From assembly GCA_023475265.1 (NCBI GenBank), contig JAMCWE010000021.1, forward strand, positions 1-64,000: a stretch of DNA of 64,000 nucleotides, given 5' to 3'. Below, in pieces: positions 8,548-18,047 of the stretch; the first letter of the stretch is position 1, and each line of letters starts with the position of its first letter. This DNA is from Bacteroidota bacterium (GTDB lineage Bacteria; Bacteroidota; Ignavibacteria; Ignavibacteriales; Ignavibacteriaceae). The notes beneath the pieces are model-generated. The model saw only the letters and a list, made by a program, of their open reading frames with translations. It was not told where the DNA came from and searched no databases. A program made the translations under genes and the position numbers.

Positions 8548-9861
8548 TTAATAAATTTTCTTTCCAACTGATTTATCCAATCTAACTTTTGCGATCTCAT
8601 AATCGACTAGCGAATTTACGTAGTAAGTTTTTGCTGCCAGCAGAGCCGTTTCAGCATCTATTAAATCAGTGCTTGAAGCAACTTGACTGTTATATTTATC
8701 TTTTATCATTCGATAATTTTCTTCAGCTTGCTTAACTCCGAGCTTGGAAACATTTACTTTATCAAAAGCTCTTTTAAATGTTAGATAGTCCTGATAAACT
8801 TCAATTTCAACAGCATCTTTTAATTGTGAAAGTGAAGTTTCCACTTGAATTTTATTCTGCTCAGCTATCGTTGTTTGGGATGAAGTATACCCCCAGTTCC
8901 ATAACGACCAGCTTAGTTGCACACCAACATCCCACGTATTCTTGAATTCATTTATCGCAGGTAAATAACGTGAGTTTGGTTTGCTATAATAATAATCGCC
9001 AATGAGATACAACGAAGGAAACCAAGGCGATTGAGAAGCAGTTACATTTTTGCTACTTGCTTCAACTCGATATTGAAGAGACTTCAGTTCATTTCTACTG
9101 CTTCTTGCTTCGTTGAGTAGACCTTTCAAATTATAATTAACTTTTGTTGTAGCAAGATCACCGGCTTCAATTTCTGTTTGCGAATCTAGTGGAAGACCGA
9201 TTGCCTGATTAAATGTCATCCTTGCAATGTCAAGCATATTATCCGCTTCAATTTTCTGCAGCTGTGTAGAAGAATATTGAACTTCAATTTTTAAAACATC
9301 ATTCTGAGTTGCCAATCCGTTAGCTGCAAAATTTTTAGTATCATCAAGATGCTGCTTTATCTGCTGCAAATTTTCTCCCAGCACTTTATCATTCTGTTGG
9401 GCTTTATAATAATTCCAAAATGCCCTTTGAATTCTTAGTGCTTCATCATTTTTATCGCTATTAAAATCAGACTCGGTTGCTTGATAATTTAGTTGAGCCA
9501 TATTTTTTAACGACATCAATCTGAAGCCTGTAAATAAAGGTTGCTGTAAGCTTAGCTTTAAATTATAATTATCTAATATTACCGGTGAGATTTGAATTGG
9601 TTTAGCAAAAATCGGCAGCGATACTTCAAACGGCGGAATATCGCTTAGACGCATATACCCGGCGGAGAAACCAAGCTGAGGCAGCATCTGCGAAGTTGCA
9701 GAAGTTACCTGTGCTGAAGCGCTAACCAACTTAGAATGTGAAATCTTTAACTCTTTACTATTTTTCATTCCTATCTCAATACTTTCAGTCAACGTTAATT
9801 TACTTGCTTGAGCTAAAAGGCTCGTAACTGATATTAGAGTTAATATTATTATTTTTTTCAT
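8548..9861 (-). CDS. TolC family outer membrane efflux protein
   Basis: A 437-residue outer-membrane channel component with an N-terminal signal peptide (KKIIILTLISVTSLLAQA). Two internally repeated OEP domains alternate amphipathic strands with long helices, as in TolC trimers that span outer membrane and periplasm. I choose the second ATG (9861), because a GAGGA ribosome-binding site lies six bases before it and abuts the first ATG. It sits between the two ATPase genes of the pump, supplying the outer-membrane exit duct. E. coli has no tolC in its ybh operon. Confidence 0.92.
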   Translation of the reverse strand: MKKIIILTLISVTSLLAQASKLTLTESIEIGMKNSKELKISHSKLVSASAQVTSATSQMLPQLGFSAGYMRLSDIPPFEVSLPIFAKPIQISPVILDNYNLKLSLQQPLFTGFRLMSLKNMAQLNYQATESDFNSDKNDEALRIQRAFWNYYKAQQNDKVLGENLQQIKQHLDDTKNFAANGLATQNDVLKIEVQYSSTQLQKIEADNMLDIARMTFNQAIGLPLDSQTEIEAGDLATTKVNYNLKGLLNEARSSRNELKSLQYRVEASSKNVTASQSPWFPSLYLIGDYYYSKPNSRYLPAINEFKNTWDVGVQLSWSLWNWGYTSSQTTIAEQNKIQVETSLSQLKDAVEIEVYQDYLTFKRAFDKVNVSKLGVKQAEENYRMIKDKYNSQVASSTDLIDAETALLAAKTYYVNSLVDYEIAKVRLDKSVGKKIY

Positions 9862-9906
9862 GTCCATTCCTCAATAAAATTCATTTTGATTAAAGCGAAC
9901 ATTCAG

Positions 9907-10833
9907 TTAAGATGAGACTTCTTTTATCTCATTGATTAAATGAATAAAAACATTTTCAAGTGAAGTTGGAATAATTCTATGGTCGATCATTTGTATTCCG
10001 TTTTCTACAAGCAAGTTTTCAATTTGTGTAAAATCCTTTTGATAATCATCCAAAGCCAAATTCAACCTGTCGCCAAACATCTGTACTTCGTAATTACTTT
10101 TTTCCTTTAACAATTTGTATGCTTTAATTATTGGAGTACACACAATTTCCACAATAGATTTTTTTATAGATGCCTTAACATTTTTGGGTGTATCAAAGCT
10201 TAAAACTTTTCCATCATTAAGAAGAACAACTCTGTTGCATCTCTCTGCTTCATCAAGATAAGGAGTGGACATAAATATCGTAACTCCATCTTTTTGTAGA
10301 TTAGAAAGTATCTTCCAAAAATCTCTGCGAGATACTGGGTCAACTCCGGTCGTTGGTTCATCAAGGAAAATAATTTTAGGTTTATGAATTAATGTGCAGG
10401 CGAGAGCTAGCTTTTGTTTCATACCGCCGGAAAGGTTGTCTGCCAATCTAGTTCTGAAAGGAGTTAATCTTGTAAATTCTAACAATTCATCTCTTCTATG
10501 TTTATAATCTTTAACTCCATGAAGATCAGCAAAGAATTCGATGTTCTCGTCAATTGTAAGATCGCCATACAGACTAAATTTTTGCGAAAGGTAGCCAATC
10601 TCTTTTTGAATTTTATTTCTATCTTTAGTTAAGTCAAATCCAAAAAGTTCTGCCGAGCCATTAGTCGGCGTGAGTAAACCGCAAAGAAGCCGAATGGTAG
10701 TTGTTTTGCCGGCGCCATCCGGACCAACTAAGCCGAACATTTCTGCATTCTTTACATCAAATGAAATTCCATTCAATGCGCGAACATTTCCGTAGTCTTT
10801 AATTATATTATTTACTTTTATTGCCGCATCCAT
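9907..10833 (-). CDS. ABC transporter ATP-binding protein (YbhF N-terminal-half type)
   Basis: A 308-residue nucleotide-binding subunit. It has Walker A GPDGAGKT (about 37-44), a canonical-type signature LSGGMKQKLALA and Walker B IIFLDEPTTGVDP. The H-loop reads MSTPYLDEAE, with proline where the catalytic histidine normally lies, so this site is probably weak in hydrolysis. The GPDGAGKTT and LSGGMKQK wording matches the first half of YbhF as I recall it. The start is set at the internal ATG (10833), which has an AGGAA site upstream; the longer ORF adds 11 unlikely residues. It pairs with the ATPase at 7097-8038. Confidence 0.92.
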   Translation of the reverse strand: MDAAIKVNNIIKDYGNVRALNGISFDVKNAEMFGLVGPDGAGKTTTIRLLCGLLTPTNGSAELFGFDLTKDRNKIQKEIGYLSQKFSLYGDLTIDENIEFFADLHGVKDYKHRRDELLEFTRLTPFRTRLADNLSGGMKQKLALACTLIHKPKIIFLDEPTTGVDPVSRRDFWKILSNLQKDGVTIFMSTPYLDEAERCNRVVLLNDGKVLSFDTPKNVKASIKKSIVEIVCTPIIKAYKLLKEKSNYEVQMFGDRLNLALDDYQKDFTQIENLLVENGIQMIDHRIIPTSLENVFIHLINEIKEVSS

Positions 10834-10912
10834 TTTTGTTTTCCTAATTTCAGGAAGCTGATCCAAAAATATTTTTTATTTACTAATCGGTTAGTTATGT
10901 CAATCCGCAATT

Positions 10913-11881
10913 TTATTTAATCAGAATTTCTGCATCAGCCGGCATTCCATCCTTAAGTGAATAATCAGAATTTGGAATGTGAATTTTAACAGCATAAACC
11001 AGCTTGGTACGTTCATCTTTTGTCTGAATATTTTTGGGAGTGAACTCTGCTTCAGGGGAAATGTAAATAACTTTGCCATTAAAACTTCTATTCGGATAAG
11101 TATCAACTTGCACTGAAGCTTCCTGGCCAAGTTTTACTTTGCCCAAATCAGTTTCCGGAATGTAAATTACCAAATCGACATAATTAAGATTTGAAATCAT
11201 TACCAATGAAGAAAGAGGCGCAACGCTCTCACCGGCTTCTACAAACTTCTTTACGACAAATCCATTTATTGGCGCAGTGACAAATGAATCACTTATATTT
11301 TTTTTGAGAAGATTTACAGAAGCTTTTTGTCTGTCTAAATTTGCTTCAGCTTGTTTAATTTCCTCAGGACGTGCAAGATTTTTTATCTTTTTAAGATTTT
11401 CTTTTGATGAATTCAATTGTGCGTTGGCAATATCATATTTTGCAAGTACATCATCCCATTGCTGCTTTGTTATTGAATTTGACTTATATAATTTTTCATT
11501 CCTTTTCATTGTGGACTCAGCAAGCTCAAAATTAGCTTTAGCTTGTTTAACAGCATCTTCGGCTTGCTTTATATCTTCAGCTCTGGCGCCCTGCTTAAGA
11601 AGCGCTAACTGAGCGCCTGCTGCATCTGCGCCTGCTTCAGCCTGCTGAAGCTGAATTGATAATAAATCATGATCGATAGTTAACAACGTATCCCCGGCAT
11701 TAACTTTATCGCCTTCATTAAAAAATAATTTTTTAACTTGTCCACTAACTTTTGCCGACACCGTAACATTCGTTGCTTCAATTGTACCGGAAGCATCAAT
11801 CTTATTATGATTATCTCCACTACCACAACCGAATCCAATTACTAATGTTGCTAAAATTATTAATCGAGAAATAATTTTCAT
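10913..11881 (-). CDS. HlyD/YbhG-type periplasmic adaptor lipoprotein
   Basis: A membrane-fusion protein linking the inner-membrane ABC exporter to TolC. The N-terminus is a lipoprotein-like signal ending in GFGC (Cys19). A biotinyl-lipoyl half (VSAKVSGQVKKLFFNEGDKV) is followed by a long helical hairpin at about residues 75-190, rich in A/K/E heptads. The second lipoyl half and beta-barrel (AGESVAPLSSLVMIS) complete the fold. Its 322 residues match the family. Its ATG overlaps the regulator's TGA (ATGA), so it is coupled to the TetR gene. Confidence 0.92.
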   Translation of the reverse strand: MKIISRLIILATLVIGFGCGSGDNHNKIDASGTIEATNVTVSAKVSGQVKKLFFNEGDKVNAGDTLLTIDHDLLSIQLQQAEAGADAAGAQLALLKQGARAEDIKQAEDAVKQAKANFELAESTMKRNEKLYKSNSITKQQWDDVLAKYDIANAQLNSSKENLKKIKNLARPEEIKQAEANLDRQKASVNLLKKNISDSFVTAPINGFVVKKFVEAGESVAPLSSLVMISNLNYVDLVIYIPETDLGKVKLGQEASVQVDTYPNRSFNGKVIYISPEAEFTPKNIQTKDERTKLVYAVKIHIPNSDYSLKDGMPADAEILIK

Positions 11882-12489
11882 TGGATAACTCTATTTTTAA
11901 GTTTATTAAATTCCTTTTTCCCTTTATCAGTCATTATCCCGAGCATTAATATTTCTATCGTTTCTCTCAATGCCTCAATCATTGTAAAACGATTATTTAA
12001 AACGAACATTGGATTCACAACAGCTCTAAGGGATGCAATAAATATTGTTACAATAATTTCCGTGTTCTTTTTTATAAAGTAACCTTCTCGCTGGCCCTGC
12101 TTAACAATGCCGGAAAGAAATGACAACATTTTTTTAGTTCTTAAATCATCGATTTCTTTCCAAACATCCGGCGCATAATGATGGATATCATTTATAGCCT
12201 CAAGGTTAACCTTCAAAACAATGCTGCCAACAGTCTGAAATATTTTGAATAATTTTTCTACAGCATTGCAACGTATTTTTACAACATCATCAATCATTTT
12301 AGAATTTCTGCTTAAAAATCTAACGGCTATTTCCCTAACCAATTCTTCTTTTGAAGTAAAATTTCTATAGATAGTCTTTTTACTGACATGCATTTCTGCA
12401 GCAATTTGGTCCATCGTTGTTTTATAGAATCCTCCTGCCATAAACTTTTGAGCGGCAAATTCTATAATCTTTTCTTTTTCTTCATTCAT
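11878..12489 (-). CDS. TetR/AcrR family transcriptional regulator
   Basis: A 203-residue repressor candidate. The N-terminal helix-turn-helix spans about residues 10-55 (TTMDQIAAEMHVSKKTIYRNF), followed by a helical ligand-binding domain. It is the first gene of the leftward efflux operon, like cecR (ybiH) ahead of ybhGFSR in E. coli. The DNA just upstream carries four GGAAAC/GTTTCC half-sites over a promoter, so autorepression of the whole operon is the likely mode. The effector is unknown. Confidence 0.92.
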   Translation of the reverse strand: MNEEKEKIIEFAAQKFMAGGFYKTTMDQIAAEMHVSKKTIYRNFTSKEELVREIAVRFLSRNSKMIDDVVKIRCNAVEKLFKIFQTVGSIVLKVNLEAINDIHHYAPDVWKEIDDLRTKKMLSFLSGIVKQGQREGYFIKKNTEIIVTIFIASLRAVVNPMFVLNNRFTMIEALRETIEILMLGIMTDKGKKEFNKLKNRVIQ

Positions 12490-12498
12490 TTTAATACG

Positions 12499-12570
12499 TT
12501 GGAAACTTTATTTGTTTTTAACGTTTCCAAAATAGTTAACGGAAACTATTTTGTCAATAGATAGTTTCCG
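12499..12570. promoter_or_regulatory. Operator cluster for the TetR regulator (four half-sites)
   Basis: Four half-sites alternate in orientation: GGAAAC (12501), GTTTCC (12523), GGAAAC (12541) and GTTTCC (12564). The best dyad is CGGAAACTAT-N11-ATAGTTTCCG (12540-12549 / 12561-12570), a perfect 10-bp inverted repeat. TTGGAAAC-N16-GTTTCCAA (12499-12530) is a perfect 8-bp one. The cluster covers the promoter and leader of the TetR operon. Binding by that TetR protein is inferred. Confidence 0.75.
12529..12557 (-). promoter_or_regulatory. Promoter of the efflux operon
   Basis: Read on the minus strand, TTGACA is followed after exactly 17 bases by TATTTT. This is a near-consensus sigma70-like promoter, ending about 40 bases before the TetR ATG. 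Operator half-sites lie within the spacer and on both flanks, so repressor binding would block polymerase directly. Confidence 0.7.
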
Positions 12571-12663
12571 GTACATTTTAACAAATTTATAAAAAGAGAT
12601 GATTATCACAGAAGGACAAATATGAATTCGGAATTATTCTTAAGTAATAATTAAAAAATAATT

Positions 12664-14100
12664 TCAGAAGCGTTTTATTATTGATTCGATTTCATTCAAT
12701 AAATCAATCAAGTCATCAATCGAAGTAAATGGATTCATTAAACTTGTGCGAAGATATGTTTTATTTTTCATATCAGTTTGAACTATAAAAAATTTTCCAT
12801 CTTCAATTATGGTTTTCCTAATTTGACGATTAAGAAAGTTTAGCTCTTCATCCTTCTTTGTTTTATCCACATATCTAAAGCAAACTATATTGCTCTCCGG
12901 CTCAACAGCTAACTCGAAATTTTTTCTTTCCTTAATCAACTCTGCAAAATTTTTACCTAAATCAAAAAGCAAGGTAACTATTTCATCAAATATTTTAATA
13001 CCGTACGTTCTGATTATGGAATAAACTTTTAAGCTCATCGTATTCTTTGTACACTCAAATGTCCGCTTGCCTAAATTGTACCAATCTTTTTCTTCCTTTG
13101 CCTCCCAGAGATAAGATGCTTTTTGAGAAAATGTTTCATAAGATTTGTCTCCATCTTTAAATAACACCGCTGTTACAAGCGAAGGATGCATCAGTAGTTT
13201 ATGAAAATCTATTATAACCGAATCAGCTTTTTCGATTCCTTTTACTAGATGCTTATACTTTTCAGAAAAACTTGCCGGACCTCCGTGGGCACCATCGACA
13301 TGAAGCCAAAGATTATTCTTAACACAAGAATCAGAGATCTCATCTAAGGAATCAAAAAGTCCAAGTGAAGTTGAACATGAATTTGCAACAACGCCGATTA
13401 CTTCAATTCCTTTTTTTGTTGCCCTTCTAAAAGCATCTTCTAAATTATTTACATCCATCTTAAAATTATTATTAATCGGTACTTTAATAATTCCTTCATC
13501 TCCCCAGCCCATAATTCTAACGGCACGATCAATTGAATAATGAGATTCTTCAGAGACCAAAATTGCTGTTTTATTTTTAGTACCTTCCTTCCAAATATTA
13601 TAATTTGATTTAGCCTGTCTTAAAGCTAATAGTGCAGTTAAGTTTCCCATAGTTCCGCCGGATGTCAACATGCCATCAGCAGAATTATTCATTCCGATAC
13701 TTTTAGCTAATATTTTTATAACTAATTTTTCGAGCGCGATTCCGGTGCTTCCCATCTCGTAAACGCCGGTTGCGTTGTTCATAAATGAACTTAAGAAATC
13801 GGAAAGGGCTGCGGCAGGCAATACCGGCGGTACCTGGTGCCCAATATATTTTGGATCATGTAAATGAATGGAACTATTAATAATTTTTGTATAGAATTCA
13901 TTCAGATTTGATTCTGTAGAAATATCAAAATCTTTTTCCCAAAAGCTGAACATTTCGTCTGGAGAATTAAATGGAAGAACCTTTAGCTCGGATTTACCAG
14001 TAATTGTTTTCTCCAAATAGTTTGATAGTTCATCTACTAACTTGTATGCATTTTTTCTAAAAAGATTAACATCAAAAGCTTTATCAAGAAGGCTCGCCAT
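12664..14100 (-). CDS. PLP-dependent group II amino acid decarboxylase
   Basis: A 478-residue pyridoxal-phosphate enzyme of the aromatic-amino-acid / glutamate / 2,4-diaminobutyrate decarboxylase family. The cofactor lysine is K301 in IIDFHKLLMHP. LHVDGAHGG near residue 267 supplies the ring-binding aspartate and histidine, and TSGGTMGNLTALLALR near 146 is the phosphate-binding loop. The DFHK form, not DPHK, leans toward diaminobutyrate-type members, but the substrate cannot be fixed from sequence. It is monocistronic, divergent from the DUF362 gene. Confidence 0.88.
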   Translation of the reverse strand: MASLLDKAFDVNLFRKNAYKLVDELSNYLEKTITGKSELKVLPFNSPDEMFSFWEKDFDISTESNLNEFYTKIINSSIHLHDPKYIGHQVPPVLPAAALSDFLSSFMNNATGVYEMGSTGIALEKLVIKILAKSIGMNNSADGMLTSGGTMGNLTALLALRQAKSNYNIWKEGTKNKTAILVSEESHYSIDRAVRIMGWGDEGIIKVPINNNFKMDVNNLEDAFRRATKKGIEVIGVVANSCSTSLGLFDSLDEISDSCVKNNLWLHVDGAHGGPASFSEKYKHLVKGIEKADSVIIDFHKLLMHPSLVTAVLFKDGDKSYETFSQKASYLWEAKEEKDWYNLGKRTFECTKNTMSLKVYSIIRTYGIKIFDEIVTLLFDLGKNFAELIKERKNFELAVEPESNIVCFRYVDKTKKDEELNFLNRQIRKTIIEDGKFFIVQTDMKNKTYLRTSLMNPFTSIDDLIDLLNEIESIIKRF

Positions 14101-14316
14101 TTTTTATTCCATTAATTTATTCTTGAATATTTTCTTTGAAATGAAATATAATATTTTAAGTCAAATATTATTAACCATTTATCAGAAAGAATTTGAATAT
14201 TAATCTGAATAGAAATTTCTTTCCACTTTTGTCTATCAAAAAACTAAATTGTAATTTTGAAGGAAAGATTAGCAAACATTAATATTATTTTGTTAAATTT
14301 TATAAACGGGGTGCTT

Positions 14317-15237
14317 ATGAAACGAAGAGAATTCCTAAAGACAAGTTCAGCAGCAGCAGTTGCAGCAGGTTCCTCTTTTTACTTTGGAAACCTTTCAAAT
14401 CTTTTTCCAAAAAATATTATTGCAAATGCTTCTTTTGATTTGGTTGCTGTTAAAGGCAGCGAACCTGATATAATGTTCGATAAAGCAATTGAATCTTTAG
14501 GTGGAATAAAAAACTTCGTAGAGAAAGGTCAGACTGTTGTAGTAAAACCAAATATTGGTTGGGACACTTCCGCGGAGAGAGCAGCTAACACAAATCCGAA
14601 GCTAATTAAAAGAATTATTGAGCATTGCTTGCATGCCGGTGCAAAAGAAATATTTGTATTCGACCATACCTGCGATAATTGGATTAAATGCTATTCAAAT
14701 AGTGGAATTGAAAAGACAGCAAAAGATGCCGGGGCAAAAGTTGTTTCAGGTGCAAGCGAAGGTTACTATCAAGGAGTCCAAGTCAAGTCTGGGAAAAATC
14801 TAAAATATGCAAAAGTGCATGAGTTAATTTTAAGTTCTGATGTTTTTATAAACGTACCTGTCTTGAAAAGTCATGGAGGCGGAAGAATTACTGCTGGCAT
14901 GAAAAATTTGATGGGAATTGTTTGGGATAGAGGCTATTGGCATCAAAACGATCTTCATCAATGCATCGCTGATTTCTCCACATTCAAAAAACCTGATCTT
15001 ACTATTGTAGACGCTTACAATGTTATGATGCGCAATGGACCGCGTGGTTCATCCGTGAAGGATCTTGCAACAATGAAATCTTTAATTATTTCAAAAGATA
15101 TTGTTGCGGCTGACGCTGCTGCGGCAAAATTGTTTGGGATAAATCCTGATGAAGTATATTATATAAAATATGCCGACGAGATGAAAATTGGAACGAAGGA
15201 TTTATCAAAGCTAAATATCAATAGAATAAAAATGTGA
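14317..15237 (+). CDS. DUF362 domain protein, Tat-exported
   Basis: A 306-residue protein starting with a twin-arginine signal (KRREFLKTSSAAAVAAGSS). I use the ATG at 14317 because the ORF track's 20 extra residues precede this signal. The body is a DUF362 domain: VVVKPNIGWDTS, VFDHTCDNW and LKSHGGGRITAGMKNLMG. DUF362 proteins are uncharacterised but commonly travel with 4Fe-4S proteins. The next gene, 42 bases on, encodes a membrane polyferredoxin, so a periplasmic redox partnership is plausible. Confidence 0.88.
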   Translation: MKRREFLKTSSAAAVAAGSSFYFGNLSNLFPKNIIANASFDLVAVKGSEPDIMFDKAIESLGGIKNFVEKGQTVVVKPNIGWDTSAERAANTNPKLIKRIIEHCLHAGAKEIFVFDHTCDNWIKCYSNSGIEKTAKDAGAKVVSGASEGYYQGVQVKSGKNLKYAKVHELILSSDVFINVPVLKSHGGGRITAGMKNLMGIVWDRGYWHQNDLHQCIADFSTFKKPDLTIVDAYNVMMRNGPRGSSVKDLATMKSLIISKDIVAADAAAAKLFGINPDEVYYIKYADEMKIGTKDLSKLNINRIKM

Positions 15238-15279
15238 AAAAAGTTACTAACATAATTTTTTAATCGGGGAAGTTTGGTT

Positions 15280-16842
15280 ATGAAATTATCTCATCTAAAA
15301 ATTATTCGTGTTATTATCTCACTTATTATTTTCATATCAATTTCAGCTTTGTTTTTGGACATTAGAAATTTTCTTTCACCTGCTTATACAAATTATTTTA
15401 CCTACCTTCAATTCATACCGTCTTTAATTAAATTTCTGAAACTCACAGGAATAACAGCCGCTGGATTTATTTTTATAATTATTCTAACGCTCTTATTCGG
15501 AAGAGTTTATTGCTCAAGCATTTGTCCGCTAGGAACTTTACAAGATATTTTTTCAAAAATTTATGTCCGCATAAAAAAGAAAAAACACTTTATGTTGCGC
15601 AAGCCTTCATATATGATAAGATATTTATTTTTAGCAATTCCAATTATATTTATCCTTAACGGAAATTTATTCGCAATTAATTTGTTAGACCCGTACAGTA
15701 ATTTTGGTCGAATCTCTACTCAACTATTCAAACCAATATTAATCGTATTAAATAACTTAGTTTCCTTTGTGCTTGATAAATTTAAGATTTATTCAATTTT
15801 TGCGATTGACTTAAAAGAAATAGATTTTATTTTAATTTTATTTCCGATCTCATTTTTAATTATAGTTTTAGGATTCTCTTTAACAGCCGGTAGATTGTTT
15901 TGCAATACCATTTGTCCGGTTGGGACAATACTAGGATTGATATCACGATTTTCTTTATTCAAAATTAAAATTGATTTAGAAAATTGTATTAGTTGTAACT
16001 TGTGCGAGAAAGTTTGTAAATCGGGATGTATAGATAAAAAAGAAAAAGTAGTAGATTTCAGCCGCTGTGTAAACTGTTATAATTGTTTCACTGTTTGTCC
16101 AACAAATGGGATAGACTACTCATACGGATTTAAAAAGCACTCCAATAAAATTCCTGAAGAAGTAGATTATAAGAAAAGAGAATTCGTAGTTTCAATAATT
16201 GCATTCTTAATCGGGACGTCAAAACTTGCATATGCTCAAACTAAAATTGTAGCAAAAAAACTAAGCACTATCCCGATCATTAAAAAGAATCCTATCTCAC
16301 CACCCGGTTCAATTAGTTTACAACATTTTACAGAAGCATGTACTGCTTGTCATTTATGTATTAGCGCTTGCCCAACTCAAGTTCTTCAACCATCATTTTT
16401 AGATTATGGCTTTTTAGGAATGCTTCAGCCAAAGATGGATTACAATATTAATTTTTGCAACTTCGAGTGCGTAATATGCAGCCAGGTTTGTCCTACCGGT
16501 GCTATAATTCCAATTCAACTAGAAAAGAAAAAGCTAACACAACTCGGAAAAGTAAAATTCATAAAAGATAATTGCATTGTTTACACCGAAAAAACTGATT
16601 GCGGAGCTTGTGCAGAACATTGTCCATCAAAAGCAGTTACTATGATTCCCTATGAAAAAATTAGAGCTCCGGAAATAAAAGACGAATACTGCATCGGATG
16701 CGGCGCTTGTGAATATGCTTGTCCCGTAAAGCCGTATAAGGCAATTTATTTAGAGGGTAACTCAATTCATCAGCAGGCAAAAGTAAAGGAAGAAAAAAAG
16801 ATCGAAGAAAAAATAAATTATAAAGAAGACTTCCCTTTTTAA
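15280..16842 (+). CDS. Membrane-bound polyferredoxin (NapH-like N-terminus)
   Basis: A 520-residue fusion. The N-terminal part has about five transmembrane helices and two NapH-type motifs, GRVYCSSICPLG and GRLFCNTICPVG. Several ferredoxin-type clusters follow: CISCNLCEKVC, CVNCYNCFTVCP, CTACHLCISACP, CVICSQVCPTG, CGACAEHCP and CIGCGACEYACP. It should carry electrons between membrane and periplasm or cytoplasm. The true start is ATG 15280 behind GGGGA; the ORF track begins at a TTG two codons earlier. Probably one operon with the DUF362 gene. Confidence 0.88.
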   Translation: MKLSHLKIIRVIISLIIFISISALFLDIRNFLSPAYTNYFTYLQFIPSLIKFLKLTGITAAGFIFIIILTLLFGRVYCSSICPLGTLQDIFSKIYVRIKKKKHFMLRKPSYMIRYLFLAIPIIFILNGNLFAINLLDPYSNFGRISTQLFKPILIVLNNLVSFVLDKFKIYSIFAIDLKEIDFILILFPISFLIIVLGFSLTAGRLFCNTICPVGTILGLISRFSLFKIKIDLENCISCNLCEKVCKSGCIDKKEKVVDFSRCVNCYNCFTVCPTNGIDYSYGFKKHSNKIPEEVDYKKREFVVSIIAFLIGTSKLAYAQTKIVAKKLSTIPIIKKNPISPPGSISLQHFTEACTACHLCISACPTQVLQPSFLDYGFLGMLQPKMDYNINFCNFECVICSQVCPTGAIIPIQLEKKKLTQLGKVKFIKDNCIVYTEKTDCGACAEHCPSKAVTMIPYEKIRAPEIKDEYCIGCGACEYACPVKPYKAIYLEGNSIHQQAKVKEEKKIEEKINYKEDFPF

Positions 16843-16892
16843 TTTTCAGATAGACGATAAGTACGTTTACACATAAGTATATACAAATTTAT

Positions 16893-17945
16893 TTATTCGT
16901 CAAACTTAATTACACATTTGTTATCATTACTTTTTATCGCTGATTCAATTATATTAATTGTAGTTAAAACTTCTTCAGGTTTTACAATTAATTCTTTTCC
17001 TTCTGCTATGACTTCATATATGTTTTCAAAAAAACCTGCATAAGAACCAGGGATTGTTTCAATCTTTTTATTTACTTCTGCTCCATTTATAGTTGTATCA
17101 ATCGTGCCCCAAAACTCTTCCGGTTCTTTTCCCCAATCTGAAGAATGTTTATAACCTGACTTCTTCAAAGTATCTTCTTGCGGATCCAATCCATATTTAA
17201 TATATGAACCTTCAGTTCCGTGAAGTGTAAAACGAGGTAAAGGAATTTTGGAAAGGAAGTTGCTTTTCAAGGTAACTTTTAATTTGCCGTAATCTAAAAT
17301 CAATTCGAAGCTGTCTATTATTTTTCCATTTGGCCTTTGTGTTCTTAGATCAGCAAAAACAGAATTGGGCTTTCCAAATAAACAAACAGCTTGATCAATC
17401 AGATGAGGGCCAATATCATACAGCAATCCGGTTCCCGGCAAAGTTTCTTCTTTCCAGGTATTTGGTTTGATGAAATTTCTGAACCTGTCAAAATGGGATT
17501 CATATTCAGCTAATTCGCCAAGAAGCTTATCTTTAATTATTTTTTGTACCGTTAAAAAATCTCCATCCCAGCGACGGTTCTGGAAAGCAGTTAATATTTT
17601 ATTTTTCCCCGCCGCAATTCCAATCAATTCCTTCGCTTCATCAGACGTTACGGTAAATGGCTTTTCTATTATTACATGTTTACCTGCAAGCATTGCTTCT
17701 TTCGCCATTTGATAATGAAGATGATTTGGAGTGTTAATTATAACCAGATCAATTTCTTCATCATTTAATATTTCATCAAAATTTTTTACTACTTCAACAT
17801 AAGGATAAAGCTGCTTTGACCGGCTGCTATGCCGTTCAACTATTTTCATCAAATTAAAATTTGGATTGGCATCAAGAAACGGCGCATGAAAATATTCTCC
17901 GGACATCCCAAAACCGACTAATGCTGTATTTATTTTTTTACTCAT
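16893..17945 (-). CDS. Gfo/Idh/MocA family oxidoreductase
   Basis: A 350-residue NAD(P)-dependent dehydrogenase. The N-terminal Rossmann fold opens with TALVGFGMSGEYFHAPFL, and the family's hallmark EKPFT lies near residue 95 (HVIIEKPFTVT). The C-terminal alpha/beta domain carries GLLYDIGPHLIDQAV, whose aspartate and histidine are the usual catalytic region. Closest in feel to the YdgJ/scyllo-inositol group, but the sugar or polyol substrate is not determinable. It converges with the polyferredoxin gene and is not clearly in an operon. Confidence 0.9.
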   Translation of the reverse strand: MSKKINTALVGFGMSGEYFHAPFLDANPNFNLMKIVERHSSRSKQLYPYVEVVKNFDEILNDEEIDLVIINTPNHLHYQMAKEAMLAGKHVIIEKPFTVTSDEAKELIGIAAGKNKILTAFQNRRWDGDFLTVQKIIKDKLLGELAEYESHFDRFRNFIKPNTWKEETLPGTGLLYDIGPHLIDQAVCLFGKPNSVFADLRTQRPNGKIIDSFELILDYGKLKVTLKSNFLSKIPLPRFTLHGTEGSYIKYGLDPQEDTLKKSGYKHSSDWGKEPEEFWGTIDTTINGAEVNKKIETIPGSYAGFFENIYEVIAEGKELIVKPEEVLTTINIIESAIKSNDNKCVIKFDE

Positions 17946-18047
17946 AATTTTTTGTTTATAATTTTCTATTCATTTTTTAATGATAGCTATAATTTTTAAT
18001 TTATTATCAATAATTTAATAATTACAATTTATATAATATAATTTTCT

